Assembly (NCBI GenBank): GCA_963829705.1
Contig: CAWHJN010000005.1
Location: 558,001-622,000 of the forward strand
Length of the DNA stretch: 64,000 nucleotides
Source: CAWHJN01 sp963829705
GTDB lineage: Bacteria; Bacteroidota; Rhodothermia; Rhodothermales; BA12
Direction of reading: 5' to 3'
Made by a program: the position numbers and the translations under genes. Below, in pieces: positions 25,806 through 33,453 of this stretch. The notes beneath the pieces were generated by a model that was not told the DNA's origin, did no database searches, and saw only the letters and a list, made by a program, of their open reading frames with translations. The number at the start of each line of letters is the position of its first letter. Position 1 is the stretch's first letter.

Positions 25806-26690
25806 ATGGATCGTTTCAAACTCTGGTACCAGGGATTGCCCCGCGTGCTGCGGACGATCCTCACCGTCAACACGGTGATCTACGCGCTGTACCTGCTGGT
25901 CTTTCAGTGGTCGGGCGTGCTCTCGGCGGCGGCGTTCCGCTTTCTCGCGCTCGACCCCACGCCCGGCGGGGTCGCCTCGGCCCCGTGGACGTTGCTCACC
26001 TACGGCGTGACGCACCTCGGCGGCGGCGTGATGGGCTTTCTGAGCTTCCTGTTCAACATGCTCATCCTGTTCTGGGTGGGCGAGGAGATGGAGCGGATGC
26101 TGGGCGGCGCGTGGCTGCTGATGGCGTACGTCTTCGCCACGCTGGGCGGCGCGCTGGCGGCCGTCGCGTTTGCCGCAGCCATGGGCACGGCGTTCCCCGT
26201 CTTCGGCGCGCACGCTGCTGTGCTGGGGGTGATGGCGACGGTGGCGGTGCGGTATCCGTACAAAACGATCTCGCTCTTTCTCATCGGCACCGTCAAGCTG
26301 CTCTACGTGGTGATCGGCTTTCTGGTGCTGGCGCTGCTCTTGAGTGGGCCGTTCTACTTCGCGCTCGAACTCGGCGGCGTGCTGGCCGCCGCGCTCTACG
26401 GGGTGGCCGAGAAGCGCGGGCTGGATCTGCACACGTGGGCCGCGCCGCTGGCGGGCGAGCGCCGCCGCGCCGCGCCGCGCCGCGCGGCCGAGCCCCGCGC
26501 CCAGAAGGTCCGCACGCCGTGGCAACGCGCCGGGGCCGAGGTGGAGGTCGCCGCGCCGCCACGCACGCAGAAGCGTGCCCGCGCCACGCAAGCTGAGGTC
26601 GACCGCATCCTCGACAAGATCAGCGCCGAGGGCAAGGCGTCTCTCACCGCCGACGAGCGCCGCATCCTCGACGAGTACAGCCGCCGCTGA
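25806..26690 (+). CDS. Catalytically dead rhomboid-like protein with DUF6576-like tail
   Basis: A 294-residue protein, start ATG 25806. The six-TM rhomboid region is followed by a basic disordered linker (Arg/Ala/Pro-rich) and a C-terminal helical module (AEVDRILDKISAEGKASLTA ... ERRILDEYSRR) of the kind found at the C-terminus of Bacteroidota rhomboids. The catalytic Ser site GASG has become GAHAAVLG, and the HLAG His site is LELGGVLAA, so both dyad residues are lost. It may be a binding partner or chaperone for the active rhomboid next door (pseudo-protease, like eukaryotic iRhoms) by analogy only. Confidence 0.82.
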   Translation: MDRFKLWYQGLPRVLRTILTVNTVIYALYLLVFQWSGVLSAAAFRFLALDPTPGGVASAPWTLLTYGVTHLGGGVMGFLSFLFNMLILFWVGEEMERMLGGAWLLMAYVFATLGGALAAVAFAAAMGTAFPVFGAHAAVLGVMATVAVRYPYKTISLFLIGTVKLLYVVIGFLVLALLLSGPFYFALELGGVLAAALYGVAEKRGLDLHTWAAPLAGERRRAAPRRAAEPRAQKVRTPWQRAGAEVEVAAPPRTQKRARATQAEVDRILDKISAEGKASLTADERRILDEYSRR

Positions 26691-26727
26691 CGCCTTCCGC
26701 CCGCACCGCCCACCCGCCCCCCGCCCC

Positions 26728-27900
26728 GTGCGTCTTCTGCGCCGCCTGTTTCGCCGCCTCGTGCTGCTCGCCGACACGCTCCTACTCGGCGCGTTCGCCC
26801 TCGCTTACGCGGCGCGCTACCTGCGCCCGGACGCCTTCACGTGGTGGATTCAGATGGTGGCCATCGGGCTGCCGTTTCTGAGCATGGCCGTCGTGGTGGC
26901 GGCGCTGATCTGCTTCGCCGTGGGCAAACGGCGCGTCGTCCATGCCGTCGCCTTCGCGCTCGTGCTCGTGCGCTTCGGCTTTCCGCTGGGCGGCGGCGCG
27001 CCGCAGGACGGTGACTTCTCCGTCGTCACGTACAACCTGCCGCGCTTCTGGGGCGGCATGGACGACACCGTGCGCGCCCGGCAGGTAGAGGATTTCGTGC
27101 GCGAGGCCGCGCCCGCCGTGCTCGCCTTTCAGGAAGCCGGGTCGATGGCGATGGATTCGTTCATCGTCTACAACCCGCAGATCGCGCAGGCGCAGCACTT
27201 TCTCAGCTACGACGCGCCCATCGCCACCGGCGCGCGCTATGCGCACAACACCACGATGCTGCGCTTCACCCCCGACCGCGTCGACAACGTCCGGTTGACG
27301 GTTGTGCCGGGCCAGCCGTTCACCGAGTTCCAGCGCGTGTATTTCACCTGGCACGGGCGCAAGGCGGTGCTTTACAACATCCACCTTCAATCCTACGGGC
27401 GCCGCAAGCCGTGGCAGAAAGGCGTCGAGAAGATGTTCGTCCCGGACACGTGGAGGCCGTTTGTAGATCAGTACCGCGACGCCATCGTCTACCGCGCCGC
27501 CGAGGCCGACACGATCCGCACGCTCCTCGACGCCGAGACGATCCCTGTGATTGTCGCGGGCGATTTCAACGGGACGGCCCACAACTGGGCGTACGCGAAA
27601 CTCAGCGAGGGCATGACGGACGCCTTCAAGCACGCCGGGCGCGGCTGGGGCGCGACGTACCACGTGAAGATGCCCGTGGCCCGCATCGACTTCGTGCTGG
27701 CCGGAGAGGAATGGGACGTCGTCTCAGCCCGCGTGCCCGCTGTGCGGCTCTCCGACCACCGCCCCGTCGCTGCCGCGCTGCGCTGGAAAGAAACGCCGCC
27801 CGCCGCCGACAGCCTCCGCACCGTCGTCCGCCCTATCGAACGGGCGGGCGTGACGCGCGGCGAGCCGGTGCTCAACCTGGGCGCGATGAAGAACGATTGA
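26728..27900 (+). CDS. Membrane-anchored endonuclease/exonuclease/phosphatase (EEP) family protein
   Basis: About 390 residues from GTG 26728. Two or three N-terminal membrane helices (LVLLADTLLLGAFALAYAA; MVAIGLPFLSMAVVVAALIC; VVHAVAFALVLVRFGF) are followed by an EEP catalytic domain: SVVTYNL, the metal-binding Glu in AFQEAG, VAGDFNGTAHNW, and the catalytic SDHRPV near the C-terminus. Family members hydrolyse phosphodiesters or sphingomyelin-type lipids, or act as nucleases; with membrane anchoring, a periplasmic phosphodiesterase is likely. It follows the rhomboid pair by 37 bp, possibly co-transcribed. Confidence 0.88.
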   Translation: MRLLRRLFRRLVLLADTLLLGAFALAYAARYLRPDAFTWWIQMVAIGLPFLSMAVVVAALICFAVGKRRVVHAVAFALVLVRFGFPLGGGAPQDGDFSVVTYNLPRFWGGMDDTVRARQVEDFVREAAPAVLAFQEAGSMAMDSFIVYNPQIAQAQHFLSYDAPIATGARYAHNTTMLRFTPDRVDNVRLTVVPGQPFTEFQRVYFTWHGRKAVLYNIHLQSYGRRKPWQKGVEKMFVPDTWRPFVDQYRDAIVYRAAEADTIRTLLDAETIPVIVAGDFNGTAHNWAYAKLSEGMTDAFKHAGRGWGATYHVKMPVARIDFVLAGEEWDVVSARVPAVRLSDHRPVAAALRWKETPPAADSLRTVVRPIERAGVTRGEPVLNLGAMKND

Positions 27901-28082
27901 CTGGGCGAATGGAATGCCCCGTTCGATAGGGGCTAACGGGAGCGGCAAACGTGGTGGCGCGCCCGCGAACCGGTCAGCCGGTTGCCGGTGAGGGTTCGCG
28001 AATTGACGAATTAGCCATGGGCCGCGTTCAACCTTTCCCGCGCCGCCACGTTGGGAACGCTCCATTTTCGCATCCAATCCGT

Positions 28083-29180
28083 ATGCAGAGACCTCGTCGC
28101 ATCAGCCGTGCCGTTCACGTCGGACCCGTTCAGGTGGGCGGTGGCGCCCCCATCTCGGTGCAGTCCATGACCACGTCCAAGACGCACGACGTGGAGAAAA
28201 CGCTGGCCGAGGTCGTCCGCCTCGCCGACGCCGGGGCGGACATCGTCCGCGTGGCCGTGCCGCGCCCCGAGGATGCCGACGCGCTCGCTGCCATCGTCGC
28301 GGGCAGTCCCGTGCCCATCGTAGCCGACATCCACTTCAACCACCAGTATGCCCTCAAGGCGCTGGAGGCGGGCGTCGCAAAAGTCCGCATCAACCCCGGC
28401 AACATCGGCAAGCACGAGTGGGAGCGCGAGGTGCTGCTGGCAGCGAAGGAAAAAGGCGTGCCCATCCGCATCGGCGTGAATTCCGGCTCGCTCGAAAAAG
28501 ACATTCTCGACAAGTACGGCTACCCGCAGCCCGAGGCGCTGTTCGAGAGCGCCATGCGGCACGTCGAGATCTGCGAGCGCGAGGGCTTCCGCGATGTCAT
28601 CATCTCGGTCAAGCACTCGGACGTGTTCTTCATGATCCAGGCGTACCGCCTGCTCGCCGAGCGGACAGATTACCCTCTCCACCTCGGCGTGACCGAGAGC
28701 GGGTCGCTGTCGATGGGGCCAATCAAATCGTCCATCGGCATCGGCAGCCTGCTGGCCGACGGCATCGGCGACACCATCCGGGTGAGCCTGGCGGCGGATT
28801 CCGTCCACGAGGTCGAGGTGGGGCACCAGATTCTGAAAGCGCTCCGGCTGGGCCGTCCCGGCGTCAACATCATCGCGTGCCCCACGTGCGGGCGGCTGGC
28901 AGGCGACCTGTTCACCATCGTCAACGAGGTCGAGGCGGCGGTAAAGGCGCGCAACTTCACCAAAGACCTCAACGTGGCGCTGATGGGCTGCGCCGTCAAC
29001 GGGCCGGGCGAGGCCGCCGGGGCCGACCTTGGCATCTCGCTGGGCCGGGGCCGTGCGCACCTGTTCCGGAGGGGCGAAATGTTGCGGACGGTTGACGAGA
29101 GCGAGATCGTGGAGGCCGTCCTCGACGCCATCGAAAACTGGGAAGACGAGGACGTGACGAGCGAGAAAACGGTCGAGTGA
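28083..29180 (+). CDS. ispG: 4-hydroxy-3-methylbut-2-en-1-yl diphosphate synthase (flavodoxin)
   Basis: A 365-residue protein, start ATG 28083 (MQRPRRISRAVHVGPVQVGG), which restores the family start; the upstream frame is not protein-like. Typical GcpE/IspG sequence: PISVQSMTTSKTHDV, ADIHFNHQYALKALEAGV, VRINPGNIG, and the iron-sulfur cysteines in IIACPTCGRLAGDLF and LMGCAVNGPGEA. It reduces methylerythritol cyclodiphosphate in the MEP isoprenoid pathway. Cytoplasmic; compact type, without the extra central domain of chlamydial and plant forms. Confidence 0.97.
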   Translation: MQRPRRISRAVHVGPVQVGGGAPISVQSMTTSKTHDVEKTLAEVVRLADAGADIVRVAVPRPEDADALAAIVAGSPVPIVADIHFNHQYALKALEAGVAKVRINPGNIGKHEWEREVLLAAKEKGVPIRIGVNSGSLEKDILDKYGYPQPEALFESAMRHVEICEREGFRDVIISVKHSDVFFMIQAYRLLAERTDYPLHLGVTESGSLSMGPIKSSIGIGSLLADGIGDTIRVSLAADSVHEVEVGHQILKALRLGRPGVNIIACPTCGRLAGDLFTIVNEVEAAVKARNFTKDLNVALMGCAVNGPGEAAGADLGISLGRGRAHLFRRGEMLRTVDESEIVEAVLDAIENWEDEDVTSEKTVE

Positions 29181-29273
29181 CCGGGCAAGGCCGAATGCAC
29201 TCCGCCCGGCCGCTGCCGCCTTGCCAGTGAACGGAGCACGGTACGCCCCTACGCTTTTGCCTCCCACCTCTCC

Positions 29274-29867
29274 ATGTACGTCCCGCGCCACAACCGAGAA
29301 GACGACCCCGAGGTGCTGCGAGCATTCGTGGCGGCACACCCGTTTGCGACGCTGACGAGCGCAGGCGCGCGGGGCCCGGAAGCCACGCATATGCCGCTCC
29401 TCCTCGATGCCTCACGCGGCCCGCACGGCACGCTCATCGGGCACATCGCGCGGGCGAACCCGCATTGGAAGGCGCTGCGCGAGAAGCCCGACGTGTTGGC
29501 GATTTTCCACGGGCCGCAGGCGTTCGTGTCGGCTTCGTGGTACGCGCCGCCGCGCGCCGTCTCGACGTGGGATTACGCCGTCGTCCACCTGCGCGGCACG
29601 GCCCGCCTCGTACACGACGCCGACGCGCTACACGCGATAGTCGAGCGTCTCCGCGCCGCGATGGACACGCCCGAAACGCGGGCGCTGCCGTACGACGCGG
29701 CCCTCCTGCGCGGGATCGTGGGCATGGAAATCGAGGTGACGGACGTGCTGGCGCGCTTCAAACTCAGCCAGGACAAAGACGCCTGCACGCGCGCGCAGAT
29801 CGCCGACGCGCTGCGGGCCGAGGGCGGCGAATCCGCGCGCGTGGCGGATCTACTGAGCGGCGTGTAA
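29274..29867 (+). CDS. PaiB-type FMN-binding regulator-like protein
   Basis: A 197-residue protein of the PaiB family (FMN-binding split-barrel). Recognisable features are MYVPRHNREDDPEVLRAFVA at the N-terminus, ATHMPLLLD, GHIARANPHWKAL, and SASWYAPPRAVSTWDYAVVH. In Bacillus, PaiB affects sporulation and protease genes; in other species these proteins may have flavin-dependent enzymatic roles. No neighbouring partner suggests a role. A perfect hairpin follows the gene at 29876. Confidence 0.9.
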   Translation: MYVPRHNREDDPEVLRAFVAAHPFATLTSAGARGPEATHMPLLLDASRGPHGTLIGHIARANPHWKALREKPDVLAIFHGPQAFVSASWYAPPRAVSTWDYAVVHLRGTARLVHDADALHAIVERLRAAMDTPETRALPYDAALLRGIVGMEIEVTDVLARFKLSQDKDACTRAQIADALRAEGGESARVADLLSGV

Positions 29868-29875
29868 ACCAGAAA

Positions 29876-29905
29876 GAGCGCGCAGAACCAGGGTCCTGCG
29901 CGCTC
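29876..29905. terminator. Bidirectional hairpin between paiB-like gene and lipoprotein gene
   Basis: A perfect 10-bp stem, GAGCGCGCAG (29876-29885) with CTGCGCGCTC (29896-29905) and a 10-nt loop, lies between two convergent genes; there is no T tract on either side, so strength is uncertain. Confidence 0.6.
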
Positions 29906-29933
29906 ACCGGGTGAGGGAGTCGGTAAAAACGGG

Positions 29934-30623
29934 TCAGGCGGTGCGGATGTCCTCGGTGACGAGGAGCGCCGCCGATACCGCCGCCAGCAGCGTCGTCTCG
30001 CGGACGTCGTTCGACGGGCGCAGCCACACGCGGCCTTCTTCGGTCACGTCCACGGCGGCGAGCACCATCCCGGCATGGCCGACGAGGTAGCCCGTCTGCG
30101 AGCGGGAGGTGATGCCGCTCGCGGTCTGATTCGTTCCGCGCACTTCGTACGCGGTGTCACCCTGCTGGAGCACACCCGCCAGGCGCGTCTCGCCCATCGG
30201 GCGCAGCATCAGCGTCCACGTGTCGCCGGGCTGGCCGTGCGCCGTGACGGTGCAGGCGATCAGGTCCGACGCGCCGCCCCGCGCGCGCTGCGCGTTGGTC
30301 GAGCACGAGGCGTCCCAGAGGTCGGTGGTGCCGAGGCGCATCGTGAAGCCGTAGCGCTCCGAGCCCGCCTGCGACACGAGGGCGTCGTGGCCCGCCCCCA
30401 GCGTGCGGGGCGTCTCAGCCTGGATGCGCCAGAAGCTGTGCGCCTCGTAGGCTCCCACCTTCATGGTGGCGTCGCCCGAAGCATCACTGCGGATCACCGC
30501 CAGCGGTGCGTTCGCGTCCAGCGTGGCCGGAACGGGCATCTGTGTGGACTGACAACCGGCCAGGACGATCAGGGCCAGCGTGGACGCCAGCAGCGTCCGC
30601 GAGAAGAAACGAGAGGTAAACAT
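29934..30623 (-). CDS. Hypothetical lipoprotein
   Basis: A 229-residue protein, start ATG 30621-30623 (MFTSRFFSRTLLASTL), with a lipobox LIVLAGC, so it is anchored to a membrane through lipid. The mature part looks like a beta-rich domain (AYEAHSFWRIQAETPRTLG; YEVRGTNQTASGITSRSQTG) with several Cys residues (DLWDASCSTNAQ, DLIACTVTA). No family recognised. Oriented toward the PaiB-like gene; upstream lies the AT-rich gap. Confidence 0.7.
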   Translation of the reverse strand: MFTSRFFSRTLLASTLALIVLAGCQSTQMPVPATLDANAPLAVIRSDASGDATMKVGAYEAHSFWRIQAETPRTLGAGHDALVSQAGSERYGFTMRLGTTDLWDASCSTNAQRARGGASDLIACTVTAHGQPGDTWTLMLRPMGETRLAGVLQQGDTAYEVRGTNQTASGITSRSQTGYLVGHAGMVLAAVDVTEEGRVWLRPSNDVRETTLLAAVSAALLVTEDIRTA

Positions 30624-30987
30624 GGCGTCGTGCAGGGTTTGAGAGAGCAACTGCGAACGCCTATCCGGATAAGCTTTGGGTACCCTACGGAATGGGAGAG
30701 GGCAGAGTTACGCCGATGGGTGCGAAAAATTTAACACCGTTGCGTTGCGCCCACGTGTAATGGTTTGCAACAAAGGTTTTTGTGGACTTAAGTATTGTAT
30801 AAACAAACGTTTGGCGACATAGATGATTGGATCGAGATAGATCACCCCTCCCCTGTACCCGAGGTGGATATTTTTTTGAAGACCCAGATGTGCGTTTGTC
30901 TGGGCCGAATCCCGGTGGAGCGCTGCGCGTTTTCGGAGCGTGCTGTCGCGTGGTTGTACCTGTTTGCCGCCGCTCATCCCTGCTGGT
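30624..30987. other. 364-bp AT-rich intergenic region at the edge of the caspase/TIR island
   Basis: Divergent gap between the lipoprotein and caspase genes. It is clearly more AT-rich than the rest of the window, especially 30720-30880. It contains the perfect 10-bp palindrome CAAACGTTTG (30804-30813), the inverted repeat CCCAGA / TCTGGG (30883-30888, 30899-30904), a T7 run at 30871-30877, and -10-like sequence near GTATTGTATAAAC. Promoters for both genes are expected here but none is clear-cut. The base change suggests an accessory insertion. Confidence 0.55.
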
Positions 30988-31944
30988 ATGCTGAAACGCG
31001 CCCTTCTCGTTGGCCTCGACGGGTACGACTTCTCGCCGCCGCTCGGCGGCTGTGTCAACGATGTGAACGCGCTGCACCCGCTGCTGGAGCGCAACGAAGA
31101 CGGGTCGCCCAACTTCGCCTGCCAGTCGTTCACGTCGGTCTCGCACCGCATGACGCGGTCTGGCTTGCTGGAGGCGTTGCAGGCGCTGCTCGCCTCCGGG
31201 GCCGATGTGGCCCTGTTCTACTTTGCCGGTCACGGCGCGGCGCGGCGGGGTGATGTGGTGCTGGTGACGCAGGAAGGGCGCGAGCCCGATCCGGGTGTGA
31301 GTCTGTCTCAGATTCTCGGACTCGTGCAGGCCTCCCCCGTCCGCGAGGTCATCGTCGTGCTCGACTGCTGCTTTTCGGGCGAGGCGGGCGGCGCGCCTCA
31401 ACTGGGCAGCGACGCGGCCATCCTGCGCCCTGGCGTGTCGCTTCTCACCGCGAGCCGGGGCGATCAGGAAGCGATGGAAACGGACGACGGGCGCGGGGCT
31501 TTTTCGCTCTACCTCTGCGGCGCACTGGGCGGCGGCGCGGCGGATGTGGTGGGCAAGGTGACACTGGCAGGCGTCTACGCGTACCTGTCGGAGTCGTTTG
31601 GCGCGTGGGATCAGCGGCCCACCTTCAAAGCCAACGTCGACCGCCTCAACGAGCTGCGGCAGTGCGTGCCGTCGGTGCCCATCGGAGATCTGCGGCAGCT
31701 GGCCGAGCTGTTTCCGGAGCCCGATTACGTGTTTCCGCTCGATCCTACCTACGAACCCCAGAGCGGTGCGGAGCATACCGACCGGCACGCGGCCTTCGCG
31801 CTGTTGCAGCGGTGCCGCTCGGCCAAGCTCGTCGAGCCCGTCGGGACGGCGCATATGTATTTCGCGGCGATGAACCGCACGGGCTGTCGCCTCACGCCTT
31901 TGGGTCAGCACTACCGCCGCCTCGACACGCGCGGCTTGCTCTGA
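30988..31944 (+). CDS. Caspase family (C14) cysteine protease
   Basis: A 318-residue protein, start ATG 30988 (MLKRALLVGLDGYDFS). Residues about 3-230 are a caspase-like hemoglobinase fold: VNDVNALHPLLE helix, catalytic His82 in LFYFAGHGAA and the catalytic dyad Cys128 in VVLDCCFSGEAGG. A TASRGDQEAME loop follows, as in metacaspase-type p20 domains. The last about 80 residues (PIGDLRQLAELFPEPDYVFP onward) are not recognised and could be a regulatory or target-binding region. In bacteria, this family often acts as the effector of defence or toxin modules. It converges on a TIR operon. No signal peptide: cytoplasmic. Confidence 0.9.
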   Translation: MLKRALLVGLDGYDFSPPLGGCVNDVNALHPLLERNEDGSPNFACQSFTSVSHRMTRSGLLEALQALLASGADVALFYFAGHGAARRGDVVLVTQEGREPDPGVSLSQILGLVQASPVREVIVVLDCCFSGEAGGAPQLGSDAAILRPGVSLLTASRGDQEAMETDDGRGAFSLYLCGALGGGAADVVGKVTLAGVYAYLSESFGAWDQRPTFKANVDRLNELRQCVPSVPIGDLRQLAELFPEPDYVFPLDPTYEPQSGAEHTDRHAAFALLQRCRSAKLVEPVGTAHMYFAAMNRTGCRLTPLGQHYRRLDTRGLL

Positions 31945-31968
31945 GTCGGTCGGGCGTTGCGGCAGGCG

Positions 31969-32412
31969 TCACTGGCCGCGCGAGAGCACCAGCACACTCT
32001 TGTCGGCGGCGTTGACGAAGCGCAGCGTCGTCGGGTGGTCTGCCGTCACGTTGGCGCGGAAGGTAACGGTGCCGCCAGGGCGCACTGTACGCATCGTGAC
32101 GACGTTCCCGGTCCACGAGCCTGTCACCTCGTAGTCGTCGATATCGTCCAGCCCGAGTCCATCCGGGCAGCCGTTGAAGGCCGTCTGGTTGGCCGGCGTC
32201 GGGCGCAATTCGCAGCCGCTGAACGCGCCGGTCTCAGTGCCTTCCGCCTCGAAGTCATCGGCCACGAGGTTGAATAGGTGCTGTGGATTGGCGGCGTCGC
32301 TCCACTGGTTGGTGATAGTGACGAGGTGCGAGATCTCCTCGCCGGATTCGCTGCTACAGGCGGCCAGCGCGACGTTGAGCAGCACAAGTAGGATGCAGGG
32401 AAAGATTCTCAT
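31969..32412 (-). CDS. Small hypothetical lipoprotein of the TIR operon
   Basis: A 147-residue protein with a signal peptide and lipobox (VLLNVALAACSS). The mature part is a compact domain (SHLVTITNQWSDAANPQHLF ... GLGLDDIDDYEVTGSWTGNV) with two Cys residues (FSGCELRP, FNGCPDG) that could form a disulfide. No family recognised. It is the third gene of the minus-strand operon with the coiled-coil and TIR genes (27-bp gap), suggesting an envelope component of that system. Confidence 0.7.
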   Translation of the reverse strand: MRIFPCILLVLLNVALAACSSESGEEISHLVTITNQWSDAANPQHLFNLVADDFEAEGTETGAFSGCELRPTPANQTAFNGCPDGLGLDDIDDYEVTGSWTGNVVTMRTVRPGGTVTFRANVTADHPTTLRFVNAADKSVLVLSRGQ

Positions 32413-32439
32413 GGTCGAAGTAGGAAAAGAGGAAAATGG

Positions 32440-33453
32440 CTACAGACGGGCGAGGTTCGACAAGAGTTGGGCGGTGAGGTCGCCGAGCCGACTCACCCTC
32501 GGCTCCAGTTCCGAGGCGATGTCAGCGATGCGGCGGCGGCTGTCCCGCACCTCGTCTTTGTCGGGCGGTGACCGGGTAAAGACACGCTGGACGACGACGA
32601 GGTGGCCGTTGAGCGGCAGGATGCGGTCGTGGTGGATTTCGCCTTGCGCGAGCGTGAGGATCTGCTGCAAGGCCGTGCTCATCTCGGGATCGTCCCAGTA
32701 GGCTCGCACCTGCTGCGCAAAGGTGTCTTTCCCGTTTTCGAGCACGGTGTAGGCGTCGTTGTAGCGCACCATCGCCTGTTGCAGCGTCTCGGCGGCGGCC
32801 CGGCTCAGGTGGCTGTCGGCTCCCAGCGTCTCGAACGTGTACTGGAGGTCTTTGGCTTTGAGGACGTAGTCGTTGAGGGCGGCGGCGAGTGCCGGGAGGT
32901 AGATTTCGCGCTGGCGCTGCTGTTCGAGGGCGTCGCGGAGGTCGTTTTCGCGCAGCCGCAGCAGCGAGAGGATTTCGGGTAGTTCCTCCTGCCGAAGCCC
33001 GAGCAGGGCGTCGAGAATGTCGCGCAGGTCGCGGCGCAGGCTGTCCTGCCGCGCGTCGAGGCGAACGCCGTAGTCGCGCAGACGATTTTCGAGTTGCTCG
33101 TCGCGCTCCGTCAGCGCCCGGCTGATCACGGCGTCCGTTCCCGGCCCCACGACGATGAGCGTCGTCGCGCCCGGGTCGGCGGGGATGCTGACCAGCCCAC
33201 CGGATGGGTACACGACATCGAGGGCGGGCCGCAGCACGCGCAGGGTGAAGCGCGTGGTGCCCGGTGGCAGTTCGAGCAGAAACTCGCCGCTCCGCCCCTG
33301 ATCAACAGGTCCGATGTGCTCGGCGCGCAGCTGAAGGTCGGCAGGCAGCGCGTCGCCACTCAGCGCCACGACGCGCCCTTTGAACAGGACGGGCTGGGCG
33401 AGGACCGGCGGTAGCAGCGCCAGCAGCGAAAGCAGGAGCGCACAGCGTTTCAT
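32440..33453 (-). CDS. Secreted coiled-coil protein of the TIR operon
   Basis: A 337-residue protein with a signal peptide (MKRCALLLSLLALLPPVLAQ). The first about 75 mature residues look like a carboxypeptidase-regulatory-like beta-sandwich (VLFKGRVVALSGDALPADLQ ... GEFLLELPPGTTRFTLRVL). Residues about 110-260 are strongly helical and heptad-like, rich in Leu, Arg, Gln and Glu (LTERDEQLENRLRDYGVRLD; RQDSLRRDLRDILDALL), predicted as coiled coil. Its start overlaps the TIR gene stop (ATGA), so the two are translated together. It may be the periplasmic partner of the TIR protein. No known family. Confidence 0.75.
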   Translation of the reverse strand: MKRCALLLSLLALLPPVLAQPVLFKGRVVALSGDALPADLQLRAEHIGPVDQGRSGEFLLELPPGTTRFTLRVLRPALDVVYPSGGLVSIPADPGATTLIVVGPGTDAVISRALTERDEQLENRLRDYGVRLDARQDSLRRDLRDILDALLGLRQEELPEILSLLRLRENDLRDALEQQRQREIYLPALAAALNDYVLKAKDLQYTFETLGADSHLSRAAAETLQQAMVRYNDAYTVLENGKDTFAQQVRAYWDDPEMSTALQQILTLAQGEIHHDRILPLNGHLVVVQRVFTRSPPDKDEVRDSRRRIADIASELEPRVSRLGDLTAQLLSNLARL

